Of a stretch of 64,000 nt of DNA, positions 10,078-21,566 are shown one piece after another. The stretch is from contig CM055266.1 in NCBI GenBank assembly GCA_029237695.1, positions 6,644,064 through 6,708,063 of the forward strand, given 5' to 3'. The position numbers were made by a program, and so were the translations under genes. Origin of the DNA: Conchocele bisecta (Eukaryota > Mollusca > Bivalvia > Lucinida > Thyasiridae). The notes under the pieces were generated by a model. That model saw only the letters and a program-made list of their open reading frames with translations. It was not told the DNA's origin and made no database searches. How positions within the stretch are numbered: position 1 is the first letter of the stretch; every line of letters begins with the position of its first letter.

Positions 10078-10541
10078 AAGGGCTTATGGATTTTGTGACC
10101 ATTGTAGATTCAGATCAGCCTGTGCATCCACACAGTCTAATCAGGATCTGGGGCCCATTTCACTAAACTTTGTAAGACTAAAATGTTCGTAAGTGAAAAA
10201 TTATGATAGTCTGTAAATTTCACATTAACAATTCTTGTAAACACGTATTGGATTTACATTTATTGAGCATAGGCTGCATATGCAGCCTATGCTCAATGAA
10301 TGTAAATCCATCAATTGCAATTTCCAGACAATCCTAAATTTGCACTTACGAACATTTTAGTTGTACGATGTTTAGTGAAACGGGCCCCTGCACTGTTCGC
10401 CATTCCATCAATGAAACACCATCATGCTTCTAACAAGCAATATACATGTAGATCATTATCGGGCTACATATGTATGCTGTTTAAGCTGGAACTACAGTAC
10501 ACTGGTTACAAATCCTGTAATCCCCATTTCTCCAGCCACAT
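10078..10541. mobile_element. Family E MITE split by family L
   Basis: The left part has GATTCAGATCAGCCTGTGCA and ends at TCAGGATCTG. The right part resumes TGCACTGTTCGCCATTCC and ends CCATTTCTCCAGCCACA. Family L lies exactly between. Confidence 0.75.
10151..10388. mobile_element. Family L MITE nested in family E
   Basis: GGGCCCATTTCACTAAAC and its inverted counterpart GTTTAGTGAAACGGGCCC form the ends. The centre is a ~55 bp palindrome, TGAGCATAGGCTGCATATGC and its complement. The host site repeats CTG or TG on either side. Confidence 0.85.
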
Positions 10542-10630
10542 ATAAGCATCTACATGTACTTTTATTGATCAATACAATCTTGGCTTGTGCATGAGAGTTC
10601 CCCAGAACTGGGATGGTAGTCAAATATTTA

Positions 10631-11271
10631 CAGAGCTCAAGATAAGCTGCGTATTGGCGTATTTTACGCACTTAATTTAGCAGAATACGCATTGATTATC
10701 AAAAGTGGGGGTACAACATACTCAAATTTTCAAATTGAGTAGTGAAAATACTGTAATAAAGTTGAAAATTTACTTAGTTGAGCTACAATGTTTGCTTTTT
10801 GCAGCTGAAATAAGTGAATTTTTAAACTTGTTATATGTTTTATCATTTGTTAATAAGGAAGCAAATCAATAAGCATTTTTAAAAGTAAAATATGCATTGA
10901 ATTTGAAATCTGGGGGTATAATACTCTCTAGATACAAGCTTATCAGTAGCCTATTTCATCAACATTGCAAAGTATACTTTACTAGCAAAGTATACTTTGA
11001 GGGAGCAATCATTTATTTTTCCTGATATGCATTATTTCGTATAGAACTAACAAATGCATATATTTCATGATTAAAAGTATGCAGAATTATTATACTGAAT
11101 TTATTACATTATCACAGCCATTAAATGGCTGTGATAATGTAATAAATTCAGTATAATAAAAATTAATAAATGTTTTAAAAAATTGAAAAAATTGAAAATT
11201 TCTCCCTCAAAGTATACTTTGCTACTAAAGTATACTTTGCAATGTTGATGATATCGGCTACTGGAGCTTTG
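10631..11271. mobile_element. Family B MITE interrupted by family C
   Basis: CAGAGCTCAAGATAAGCTG at 10631. The matching right end is split: ..AAGCTTATC before and TGGAGCTTTG after the inserted C element, which together give the family B terminus. Confidence 0.75.
10945..11262. mobile_element. Family C MITE nested in family B
   Basis: AGTAGCCTATTTCATCAAC at the left; TTGATGATATCGGCTACT at the right. The core ATTACATTATCACAGCC is a perfect hairpin around a TTAA spacer. Confidence 0.85.
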
Positions 11272-11608
11272 ACCTGAAATAAATTTGGCTGACCGCTACA
11301 ATGTTACCTCACTGTAGAAGGGAGGGACCCTGTAAGCGCACTGAAACCGTGGAATACCTTGCTCTACTGGAATGGTGAATTTACCACAAATCACTCGCAC
11401 ATACTGTACTACATAGAGTACAATTTTACTCTATGCATCAAGTGTGATGGATTATGGGTAAATGTTCTGTCCCAGTCGTACCAGTTCCCGGTCTGTTGAA
11501 TGTTGCAATGATGTGAAGATGTCAATTTGAACCAGACTGTGATATTTGGTGTTGTTGTTGTTGTTACAATTGGATATAATGGGGGCTGGCAATGTGCACA
11601 TGCACATG

Positions 11609-12096
11609 CCGTTTCACTAAACTTTGTTCCACTAAGATGTTCGTAAGGCCTAACAAAAATTGTTTGTTTCCGGTTACCCCACCCCACCTAGATTTTCCCG
11701 CCGACCCTAAACTTTTTATTAAAAAAGATTATGTTTTCACGTCAACATAGTTGTTTAGCATACACTAACTCAAATAGTTATCCATGACAATTACTATAAA
11801 TTGGACGTGGATCTGATGTTGATAGCAGACAAATTTATTTTACAAAATAAAAACTTTTTCCTACCTTCCTACATATTGTTTTTGTTTTGCGTGATAAGTG
11901 CAAATTTATGATCGTCTGCAAATGTCAATTGATGGATTTACATTCATTGAGCATAGGCTGCATATGCAGCCTTTGCTCAATGAATGTAAATCTAATAATT
12001 GTTTACAAGAAAAATGTCTTATGTGAAATTTACAGACTATCATAATTTTGCACTTACAAACATTTTAGTCGTACAAATTTTATTGAAACGGACCCC
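11609..12096. mobile_element. Family L MITE, longer copy
   Basis: CGTTTCACTAAACTTTGT at the left; TTTTATTGAAACGGACCC at the right. The central GAGCATAGGCTGCATATGCA palindrome is shared with 10151. About 220 bp of additional sequence follows the left end. Confidence 0.65.
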
Positions 12097-12227
12097 GACA
12101 TTAGGTACCTTCGGCATCTGTAACTGGAATGCCTCTGTTAATGTTAAGGATTTATCTGTCTGTCTAACACCTAGCAGAGGTTTTTGAGCAACCAGGCTAT
12201 TTACATGTATTTTTAAAAAGTTGTTGT

Positions 12228-12468
12228 GGTTGGAAGCATGCGATGATTAATTTAACGATCGGGATTCATCCTTACCGGAATCCCGACCGGAGGACCTGGC
12301 TTGATCCTCTGGTACGTCTTTGGCTTTATATTGTAAGTTGAATATGGTTGTATCCCTTATGAGAAATCCCCCCCCCCCCAATGTAGCAGGTTAATTGTGG
12401 GATCGAACCTGTTGGCCTGGCCTTGAATGACCTTAGCTGTTGATAGGCCGTTAAATACCAATAAATCT
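12228..12468 (+). mobile_element. SINE-like retroposon S2, internally deleted
   Basis: Head GAAGCATGCGATGATTAA, CTTACCGGAATCCCGACC, then directly GCAGGTTAATTGTGGGATCG and the tail TTGATAGGCCGTTAAATACC. The middle ~150 bp present in other copies is missing next to a poly-C run. Confidence 0.65.
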
Positions 12469-14060
12469 TTTAAAAAGTTTGAAATCTACTTACAAACATT
12501 GCAGATGCTGATGAGACAGCTAATTCAAGCTAGATCTACTTGAGATATATATATATATATATACGCATGCTGTTTGCCAAACATAGATAATTTTATAGTT
12601 TCCGTGTGCATTTAATATGGGTGAAACTATTTGCGAGTGATAGTGCACACTTCAAACTACATCTGGCAAGCAGTTTATCAGGTAATGGTATTGGCCGAAT
12701 ACTTATACTGACTGATAACATACCGTCTGATCAGATATTGACCCGATATAACTGGTTACAACGAATTGAAAACTGACATTTCATATGTCGAACAGCGTCA
12801 TATGACGTTAGCGAATGACGTCTGTAATATAACGCAACGTAGACAACAGGGCTTCTAAAATTTTCAGTTTGTCTGTTCTGGACCGAATTTTGAAATCTGA
12901 CCGATTGAGATTTGCAAACTATCCTTAAAATTCAGTCCGAAAATAATGAAATTTGGCTGCTATTTCTCAATCCACGCTCCGAATGCCCAAAATAATACAC
13001 AACATCTCACTGGTTTATTGGTGTGACGTGTGAAGTTACACACCTCGATAACCATGATAACGGATATTCCTATTAGCGGCGCAATACACAGCTGTCACGT
13101 GCATCGTGTTACCAGATATTGATTTTCTAGCCACGCACGCCAATGTGACGTATTGTGTGGGTCAATATGGGTCTTGTGTCACCAAATATTTATGACAATG
13201 GCCATCGATCGATCGTATTTAAAACATGTAAAAGGGCACAAATAAAGCGAAATACAAAATAACATGATGTGTTATGTAAAAATCACACTGTTTAGTTTGG
13301 TTATACATGTACATGTATACAACCAAGAGCTATACTGGTCACAATTCCTATAAGCCCCATTTCTCCAGTCACAGCCACAACTAAGAAAAGCACTGCACAC
13401 ATTACCAGTCAATTCAGACTCCCAATTCAGACTCTACTAGACAAGTCCACGTTCTTTTCAATATTTGACTATTGGCTTGCATTCAACGTTACCTGATCAA
13501 TAGAATACCAGTTTAGTGTATTTTGATATGAAGTTTATCAGAATCGGCTAAGAAACAGTATTAATTCCTCGGCCAGCCTCGGAATTCATACGCGATTCCT
13601 AGCCGATCCTGATACATGTATTCTTGATATCACCAGCCACTATATTGGTATTCTCTATGTAGACCCTGACATAGATACACCAGATCTGTTTGTTAGCCAC
13701 AGACTCGTAATTCATGTGTTCATTACATAAAGTTGTGTTTTATGAATGTGTGATGTATAAACACAGTTGCATGATACATGTATTGACCTACCAATGATAT
13801 GCTTTGTCACATATAATCACAAATTTGATTTTGATATTTTGCTATATTTTCCATATATTATGTAAATGTTGGCAAATGTAGTGAAGATGTGCCACCTCCT
13901 AAAAATTTGCCAACTGAATAAGTTTAACATACATACAAGCCCAATAACGTGTTTAATTGAAAATATGTGAATTTCGTAAAATGTTTTCATACGCATTATG
14001 TATTCACCTTGTACAGGCGGGCGAGTCTTGTCCACACAATACTTAGATATCTAGTATATA
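12469..14060. other. No recognised gene or element
   Basis: Contains an (AT)n run at about 12547-12562 and a short palindrome at 13548-13608 (AATCGGCTAAGAA facing TTCCTAGCCGAT). A family E right-end fragment lies at 13337-13383. No coding signal. Confidence 0.5.
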
Positions 14061-14408
14061 TGTTTATCACGTCAAGATGTAGAACCTTATTGATTTTCCG
14101 ATGACTTATCTCACGTTGGCGGCCATTTTTAATTTTCGCTCTCTGTATCTTTGTTCACACAATACATGTATCCTAACTCAAGTTCTGCTTGATGGTTCTA
14201 ACCAAATATAGTACACCTCTTTATCTTGGGGAAACAAGGAACCTATTCATTTTCAAAATTGTTGAATGACATATCCTTCCTTGGCGGCCATTTGTAATTT
14301 TCGCATTTTTTTTCGCATTATGTATCCTTGTCTGCACAATAACTAGAGTTCTACTTGACAGATCATAACCAAGTTTGGCACACAAGTTTATCATAGCAAG
14401 AGGAAGAA
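14061..14408. repeat. Imperfect ~180 bp tandem duplication
   Basis: GAACCTTATTGATTTTCCGA, TTGGCGGCCATTTTTAATTT and TATCTTTGTTCACACAATAC are echoed by GAACCTATTCATTTTC, TTGGCGGCCATTTGTAATTT and TATCCTTGTCTGCACAATA. Two units, moderately diverged. Confidence 0.6.
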
Positions 14409-14794
14409 CCGTTACCATAATTTGACCAACTTGGGGTGATTTTGTTTTATTTCTTCATCAAAAATGCCAAGTTGAGAGTCCTTTAGAATCGTCTCATTGA
14501 GACGATTCTAAAGCACTCCCAACCACAGTTGGAAGACTCGGACCTACGACACAAAAAAAATGCCTATTAAAAAAATCCCATTACCCCACCCACTTGGTCT
14601 CGTACAGTACCATATTCTATTTATAAATAGAAGATGGTAATGTACGAGACCAAGTGGGTGGGTTAATGTGGTTTTTTTATAGGCATTTTTTTGGTGTCAT
14701 AGGTCCGAGTCTTCCACCTGTGCTCCCAACTTGCCATTTTTGATGGAGAAATAAGAAATTTACCTCCAAATTACGCACCTTAACTGGAGCTCTG
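14409..14794. mobile_element. Family M fold-back element
   Basis: Left end CATAATTTGACCAACTTGG; right end CCAAATTACGCACCTTAACT then GGAGCTCTG. It contains a hairpin TTTAGAATCGTCTC/GAGACGATTCTAAA. A second palindrome is built on CACTTGGTCTCGTACA. The GGAGCTCTG terminus links it to families A and B. Another copy enters at 63930. Confidence 0.7.
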
Positions 14795-15082
14795 ATTGGT
14801 TTTCCCCTTGTTGACTGGCCTTATATATTGTGACCTTCCGCACTGTTGTTTGCATCTACGTTTGATGGCATACCTCAATGACTGGCTTCCTATACAATGT
14901 ATTTGTGTTTGATAACCCTTAGAAGGTGTGAAACGAAAATTGCCATCTACTGTTATTCTTATTTGTTTTATTTCGCAAGAAAAACGTGTTTTGGCAACCA
15001 TGTGCAAATTTTCACTCAGCACTGTTGAGATTAATTATATGTTTACAGATATTCATCAACTGTATAAGATAAGGTACCATAT

Positions 15083-15516
15083 GTGGTTGTGACTGGAGAA
15101 GTGGGGCTCATGTGTCTTCTGTCCAGTGTAGATCCAGATCAGCCCGAGTATCCTTGTCTGATCAAGATCTGCACTGTTCGCTATTCCATCAATGCAACAT
15201 AAATCCTGCTTCTAACCATATGGATCACTATCGGGCTACAGGATATGTATCAGGGCTGAATATATTTTTTCTTCATGTAAATATTCCGTTCTGATTTTTG
15301 GATTTACCCCCAATGCAGCAGGTTAAAATGGGATCGAACCTGTTTGCCCAGCCTTACATGACCGTAGCTGGTAGCTGTTGATAGGCCGTTAAACACCAAT
15401 AAACAAACAAACTCTTGACACTATGTAGCGAATAAGGAGCACGGATTGTGGATATTTGTTCAGGAGCTACACTGAGCATAAATCCCATAACTTGGCATAA
15501 GCCCCAATTTCTCCAG
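15083..15516. mobile_element. Family E MITE interrupted by an S2 retroposon
   Basis: Left part: GTGACTGGAGAAGTGGGGCT, GATCCAGATCAGCCCGAGTA, CACTATCGGGCTACAGG. Right part: TTCAGGAGCTACACTGAGCA and CCCCAATTTCTCCAGTC. S2 material separates them. Confidence 0.65.
15252..15412 (+). mobile_element. S2 retroposon, 5'-truncated
   Basis: Starts inside the S2 body at CAGGGCTGAATATA, contains GCAGGTTAAAATGGGATCGA and ends GTTAAACACCAATAAAC with (AAAC)n. The downstream string CTCTTGACACTATGTAGCGA also follows the S2 copy at 28335. Confidence 0.7.
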
Positions 15517-15595
15517 TCGTGTTTGTTTGATGCACTTGACTTCTCTGTAAATCTATATGCTGCCTTGATACATCTAGTTGTAGACATTTGATAAT

Positions 15596-16172
15596 TATAG
15601 TCTGTTTCACGAAAGCTGCCCAAATTTTACGGCCATATAAACAATTCAAAAATCTTATTTTTTTTCGATAATATTAAATTAAAGGAAAATTTAAGAATGA
15701 GCCTTCTTTTTATTTCGTGAAATTTGGTCAAATATTGATTTTATTGCGAAAACAAAATTTCCCCATGTTAAATCCCCATAGACATCTTCACTCCACTCCG
15801 TGAAGATGTCTATGGGGATTTAACATGGGGATTTTTTTTTGAATTTCAGAAATACTGGACCGATTTTTAAAATTTAACTTTTGTTCTCTTAGTTAGATCA
15901 TTTCCAAGCTATCTAGCTAGGTTTCAGAGTAAATTTCCAAATTTTTTCGTTTTTTGACTCCTCCCACACTTCTTTACCTCTTTTTCCCCCATGTTAAATT
16001 CCCATAGAGAAATCAATTTTTCGTAATAAAATCAATTTTGACCAAATTTCACGAAATAAAAAGAAGGCTCATTTTTCAATTTTCCTTTAATTTAATATTA
16101 TCGAAAACAATATTGTTTAAGAATTGTTTATATGGCCGTAAAATTTGGGCAGCTTTCGTGAAACAGACTATA
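15596..16172. mobile_element. Family D long palindromic MITE
   Basis: About 577 bp with very long arms: TATAGTCTGTTTCACGAAAG facing CTTTCGTGAAACAGACTATA. The innermost hairpin is CCCCATAGACATCTTCAC/GTGAAGATGTCTATGGGG. The flanks share a direct repeat, TTGTAGACATTTGATAATTA, broken by a 6-base insert on the right. Confidence 0.85.
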
Positions 16173-16511
16173 GTTGTAGACAAGGACATTTGATAATTAG
16201 TGCTGTATTCATGTACACGTATGTATAAAATGGGTATACCATGTACCATGTATGACTGAATTATATTTTTTTAGGTTTCATTGTTAGGTTGTTGTCTGTT
16301 AGATATCTTCAATCTTCCGAAACAAATGTACAGTAAAACATAGCTATAAAACTTAGACTGACATCTCAGTATTTTGAATAGCTTCACTATTAATTTATCA
16401 GTAATGTGAAATATGTAACTTATACTCGTAAATCACACAAGAATGTCTCACATTGTTCATATTGGCGACTTACAGCAGTCTCCATCAACCAGACACCCTG
16501 GGTGGTCCCCA

Positions 16512-16762
16512 ATTGAGAAGTCATATGATTTTGTACCTTTGGACATCTGCGTAATTTCATGAAATACGTTTACAAAATTTACAACATTTTCCGTAAATGA
16601 CGTCAATGGTTGACAATTTTTTTAGAGTACATGCGGAATTATGTTAAGTGTGTACTTTTGTCAAATTTTGACTCAATTTATGAAAAATATTGTAAATTTT
16701 GTAAACAATTAAATGAAATTATGCAGATGTCCGAAGGTACAAAATCCCATGGCCTGTCTCAA
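16512..16762. mobile_element. Family N inverted-repeat element
   Basis: GATTTTGTACCTTTGGACAT, CTGCGTAATTTCATG and TTTACAAAATTTACAA on the left are mirrored by ATGTCCGAAGGTACAAAATC, CATGAAATTATGCAG-like and TTGTAAATTTTGTAAA blocks on the right. Confidence 0.65.
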
Positions 16763-16931
16763 TTTAGCGAGCTTAATTCCAATGTACTAACTATGTTTTC
16801 AGGCTTTGTCAATCTGTACGATGATACAATCTGATACTGATGAGAATATACCGGCAATCAATAATCCTGTCTATCTAACATATAACAAACAAGTTAAATC
16901 CTTAACATTCTGATTGTGTGGTACTAACAAG

Positions 16932-17009
16932 TCGATGGTCTAGTAACATGAGGTCGTAACTGCTATGCTTTGGCATAGCAGTTACGACCTTATGTTACTA
17001 GACCATCGA
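16932..17009. repeat. Family K, 78 bp palindrome
   Basis: TCGATGGTCTAGTAACAT at the left and ATGTTACTAGACCATCGA at the right. The 39-base arms have one internal mismatch and the central bases unpaired. The same palindrome, longer and cleaner, is at 51901. Confidence 0.9.
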
Positions 17010-17051
17010 AGTATTCTTTACTCTGTTTCACCACATAACTCTATATCAATC

Positions 17052-17532
17052 GCGGCCCCGTGCAGGCACCGGGGCGGGATCAACTGATCCTGAGAATAGT
17101 GCTGCAGTAGCCATTGCTTGTCGTAAAAGGCGACTAAACTGGCTTAACGATTGGGTTCATACTTTCCGGAACCCACTATACCGGATTTGGCCCTCATGTA
17201 CATTTTTGGCTTTCTTGTATGTGAGAGTTGAGTCGGGCTATGCCCCATATATAAAAGTAAGATTAGCGCTAATCCTATTACTTTTAGGGGATGGGATAAA
17301 ATGATGCTGGTGTGGCGAGGGCCTGGCACCAGATCAGGTTGTTCTAATTTCAGGACTGAATATATATTTTGATTGTAAAGATTGAGTTATGAAGTTGTGG
17401 GATTTACCCCCCGGGTTATTGGACAGGTGGATATGGGACTCGACCCCGTTGACCCGTCTGCTGTAGACTCCCTGAGGCTTGTACCTCTATGTCAGAAAAG
17501 CGGACGTTAAACCCTATTCACTCACTCACTCA
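17052..17532 (+). mobile_element. S1 retroposon with 11 bp target duplication
   Basis: About 481 bp ending in (CACT)n. Flanked by CTATATCAATC at 17041-17051 and 17533-17543. It contains GCTTGTCGTAAAAGGCGACT, TGGCACCAGATCAGG and GGGACTCGACCCCGTTG. The minus strand of the last motif resembles a pol III B box, so the transcribed strand is uncertain. Confidence 0.88.
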
Positions 17533-17543
17533 CTATATCAATC

Positions 17544-18605
17544 AAATAGTAACGGTGGTATCAGCAACATTTTCTGATACTTGCCAGGGATCAGTTTACA
17601 GGGCGCAGTGGGCAAAATTCTCCCTAAATTGTCCGACTTCTCTCTATTTTGATTTGAGGGAGAAGTTTTTCACTACCGGTATATAAAACAGAAATTTTGG
17701 GGAAAAATTGTGTATTTTCTAACATTTTTAGTGAAAACTTCTCCCTATTTTGAAGGGATAGCTTGAACCCTGCTTGCACAGAGCAACTTAATCCTGCTAA
17801 AAGTATGCAGGTGACATACCCGGACCTGGAATACAGAAATGGCCTATTCAATAAAGACAGTACCATCCACCCACTTGTACACATTGTCGTTTTGAATTGG
17901 CCATTTTTTGGGTCCTAGACGCAAGTATTGACCTCATAGGCTTGCTTGAGCCAGGAATTCAAATGTGTCACAAGTGGTTTGGGTGCTTTGATATAATTTG
18001 TATTACACAATACTTGTGCTGTTTGCTGACAAAATGGCCAGACCTCGGGTTATTGTAAGTAGTGTACATACAATCTACTGATATTCTCCATGTCACATGG
18101 TCAATTTAGGTTCCAATATCTTTGTTGGCAGCAGCAATGACTGACTTCCTTGTCGGTGGATTGGCCATACATTGTGGCCCTGATTTAACAGCATGGATGT
18201 ACAGCTACAGTGATCAAATACATCATGAGATACCTGTTTTCTTGCCATTTATTTGTTTGTTTGCTTTGCCCGAAGACCATAGAAAATTAATACACAGTCA
18301 TTCTAAATTGGCACGATATATATTTTCCCATTCACGGCACTAACCTACTATTCTGTATATGTACACCGACTTCAAATGTTATGGTTACAAATCCTAATAA
18401 GCTATTAGTTGTTTGTGAATTACCATGTGTTATAGTTGTAGCAGATCTAGTCATTATTTGTTTTCTGTATTAACTTGTATTGTTTAGTTTTGTTGTGGTA
18501 ATATCTGTCTATTACATCCATTCATGTCGGGCATCAGTCCATTGATTCTAAAACAATTGTGTTAAATTCTGTATCCTCACCGGAATCCCGACCCGACCAG
18601 AGACC
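17544..18605. other. No recognised gene
   Basis: Includes a small inverted pair around 17622-17760 (TTCTCCCTAAATTG and CTATTTTGAGGGAGAA-like). A 73-codon open stretch at 18122-18343 has no domain similarity I can recognise. Otherwise unassigned. Confidence 0.45.
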
Positions 18606-18808
18606 AGTAGCCTATTTCACCAACATTGCAAAGTATACTTTGAGGGAGAAATTTTCAATTTTAGGATAAATTTATTAATTTTTATTATACTGAATTTATT
18701 ACATTATCACAGCTATTTTGGCTGTGATAATGTAATAATTCAGTGTAATAATTCTGCATACTTGTAATCATCAAATATATACAGTCGTTAGTCCTATATG
18801 AAATAATG
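18606..18808. mobile_element. Family C MITE, truncated right end
   Basis: AGTAGCCTATTTCACCAACA at the left and core ATTACATTATCACAGC. It breaks at ATGAAATAATGTATG, where S2 sequence (GTTGAATCTGGTTATACC) begins. Confidence 0.75.
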
Positions 18809-18960
18809 TATGTGACCGTTGAATCTGGTTATACCCCTTATAAGAGGAGTTATATCCTACCGGTATTACTCTTAGGGGAAGGGGGGGGGAGGATTGTGGG
18901 GGGGTAAGTGACTTTCGTGTTATATGGTCCTGGCACCAGGTCAGCTTATTCTAATTTCAG
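18809..18960 (+). mobile_element. S2 retroposon fragment
   Basis: GTTGAATCTGGTTATACCCC, a G-run, then TATGGTCCTGGCACCAGGTC and TTATTCTAATTTCAG, in S2 body order. It has no head or tail. Confidence 0.6.
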
Positions 18961-19401
18961 AGGGATGGGTTGTGCATTAGGGGTTAGAAAACCTGACTTC
19001 CAATCCGGGGGTTGTGGGTTCAAACCTTGCCTTACTTTCATAGTATTTCCATCCCACTGGTCTTTTGGGATTGAATGTAAGTATGCACTTTTGAAATGTT
19101 GCCACAGAGGCGTATTTCTGTTTTCAGCAGACCCTATTTTCAAGTTCACAAAAATTATCCAGTAGGCACATTACCTTATATACATGTATAGATTGTTTTT
19201 CTTGTTACCATATATAATCTTGTTACTGGCTTTGTACTTTGTTTAATAGCGGTGTTAATTGTTATTAGTTTTATATTCGAACACCATGTTATAGTAAATA
19301 GACCGCTACTAGTAGTGCTTAATGTTGCCATTTACAACATTGCAAGTATTTTTTGTTATTGTTGAACAAAAACATTGACCATTGAACATTAATGCTTTAG
19401 T

Positions 19402-19470
19402 ACTGTATGAGACCAAGCGGGTGGGGTAACGGATTTTTTCGTGGTGGGCATTGTTTTGTGTCACAGGTCC
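19402..19470. mobile_element. Family M fragment
   Basis: GTATGAGACCAAGCGGGTGG and GTGTCACAGGTCC match the inner part of the M element at 14593-14715. It is fused directly to S2. Confidence 0.5.
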
Positions 19471-19678
19471 AAGTGACTTTGGTGTTGTATGAACCTGGCA
19501 CCAGGTCAGGTTATTCTAATTTCAGGGGTGAATATATTGTTTCTCGATGTTACTATCCAGTTTGTTTTTGGGATTTTTCCCCAAAAGCAGCAGGTTAAAA
19601 TGGGATCGAACCAGTTTACCCCGGCTTTGCATGACCGTAGCTGTTGATAGGCCATTAAGCACCAATAAACAAACAAAT
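19471..19678 (+). mobile_element. S2 retroposon, 5'-truncated
   Basis: Starts AAGTGACTTTGGTGTTGTAT, has CTGGCACCAGGTCAGGTTAT and GGGATCGAACCAG, and ends CACCAATAAACAAACAAA. Confidence 0.7.
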
Positions 19679-19777
19679 ATATACAAAGCCTCTACCCACC
19701 TGGTATAGACTCACTGCTTGATTGCATTCCCATATTAATCCTTTACATGCTGAGGGTGTGGGGAGGGGTGGGTGGCA

Positions 19778-20659
19778 GGTGGGAGCACGCGATGGGTAAT
19801 TTAATGATCGGGGTTCCTCCTTACTGGGCCCCGTGCAGGCACCGGGGCGGGATCAACTGATCCTGAGAATAGTGCTGCAGTAGCCATTGCTTGTCGTAAA
19901 AGGCGACTAAACTGGCTTAACGATTGGGTTCATACTTTCCGGAACCCACTATACCGGATTTGGCCCTCATGTACATTTTTGGCTTTCTTGTATATGAGAG
20001 TTGAGTCGGGCTATGCCCCATATATAAAAGTAAGATTAGCGCTAATCCTATTACTTTTATGGGATGGGATAAATGATGCTGGCTGGTGTGGCGAGGGCCT
20101 GGCACCAGATCAGGTTGTTCTAATTTCTTAGGACTGAATATATATTTTGATTGTAAATATTGAGTTCTGAAGTTGGGATTTACCCCCCTTGGACAGGTGG
20201 ATATGGGACTCGACCCCGTTGACCCGTCTGCGTGTAGACTCCCTGAGGCTTGTACCTCATGTCAGAAAAGCGGACGTTAAACCCTATTCACTCACTCACT
20301 CACTCACTCCTCCTTACTGGAATTCCGACTGGAGACTTGGTTTGGCCCTCACATATGTCTTTGGCATTTTGTATGTGACAGTTGAATCTGGTTATACCCC
20401 TTATGTGAGTATTGCGATTATTCGTAATCCTATTCTAGGGGAAGGGGCCAAGTGACTTGGTGTGGTATGGACCTGGCACCAGGTCAGGTTATTCTAATTT
20501 CAGGGCTGAATATATGTTTCTCGATGTAAATATTCCGTTCTGATTTTGGGATTTTCCCCCCAATGCAGCAGGTTAAAACGGGATCGAACCCGTTTGCCCG
20601 GCCTTACATGACCTTAGCTGTTGATAGGCCGTTAAACACCAATAAACAAACAAACAAAC
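19778..20659 (+). mobile_element. S2 retroposon interrupted by S1
   Basis: Head GGGAGCACGCGATGGGTAAT up to CCTCCTTACTGG (19816-19827), then S1, then CCTCCTTACTGG again at 20309-20320 and the rest of S2. It ends TTAAACACCAATAAACAAAC. This copy shows the full S2 order. Confidence 0.88.
19828..20308 (+). mobile_element. S1 retroposon nested in S2, 12 bp target duplication
   Basis: Almost identical to the copy at 17052-17532 by eye and of the same length. Starts GGCCCCGTGCAGGCACCGG and ends in (CACT)n. The duplicated CCTCCTTACTGG belongs to the S2 host, so S1 was mobile after this S2 copy landed. Confidence 0.9.
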
Positions 20660-21151
20660 GTGCTGAGGGTACACCATTTTGCCAATATGGAAAATCCTAA
20701 TATTGTTTTATCATTCACAAATGTATATTCTGTGACCTGTCCATACAAAAACGTTCAATGAATACTAAACATACATTGATGTAAAATATTTTGAAAGGAT
20801 TTCCTCCATGTGAGTATAATTTGGATTTCACAGTTTGCTGAAAATTTACAACTTTCTTAAAATTTATGTCGTTATATCACAGTGTCATGATAGGGAAATA
20901 ATCAGATTGTTATCAGACTAATTTACCATATCCGTTTACCATACAGTAACTATTTGCCAGAAGCTATTTCCAATTCTGTATACTTGTACATTATTTTTGA
21001 CGAGACATTCGGTGAAAATTCAGAACGAGGAAGTAATTAAATTCAATGTTAACTTCTGATGTCATTTGCAGAACAAAATCATAAAAATTACAAAAGCATC
21101 TTTAGCAAATTGTTATTGTGATGATTTACTTATCTTGTCAATGGGTTCATA
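20660..21151. other. No recognised gene or element
   Basis: AT-rich stretch between the S2 tail and the next family E copy. No repeat or coding signal that I can support. Confidence 0.45.
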
Positions 21152-21391
21152 TGTGTCTGTAACTGGAGAAATGGGCTTATGTGTTTTGCAATCGGTGTAG
21201 ATTCAGATCGGCCTGTACATCCGCACAGTCTGATAAGGATCCACACGGTCGCCATCCATGCAATCAATGAATCACCCATCATGTTTCCAACCAGCAACAT
21301 AGAGTGTTATCAGGCTACAGGAGTGTGCTGTTTTGTTTGTTCAGGAGCTACACCGGTCATAAATCGTATAAGCCCACTTTCTCCTGTCACA
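21152..21391. mobile_element. Family E MITE
   Basis: TGTGTCTGTAACTGGAGAAA at the left; TAAGCCCACTTTCTCCTGTC at the right. GATTCAGATCGGCCTGTACA and TCAGGAGCTACACCGGTCAT lie inside. Confidence 0.75.
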
Positions 21392-21496
21392 AAAACATAT
21401 TAGGTCATACCATTGTTTTTTCGCTGTTAAGCTCCACCTGGATAGCCAAAACCTACTTACGTATCCGGTAAAAACAAACAGGGCTTTACAAATGTA

Positions 21497-21566
21497 AATT
21501 TATGTTAAAAATTTCCTCAACCCTTTGCAGTGTGCAAAGGGTTGATGAAGTTTTTAACATAAATTT
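21497..21566. repeat. 70 bp palindrome
   Basis: AAATTTATGTTAAAAA and TCAACCCTTTGCA on the left face TGCAAAGGGTTGA and TTTTTAACATAAATTT on the right, with minimal loop. Confidence 0.8.

Noticed and set aside
18122..18343. 73-codon frame
   Set aside because: No recognisable domain, repeat-like surroundings and no splice or Kozak support.
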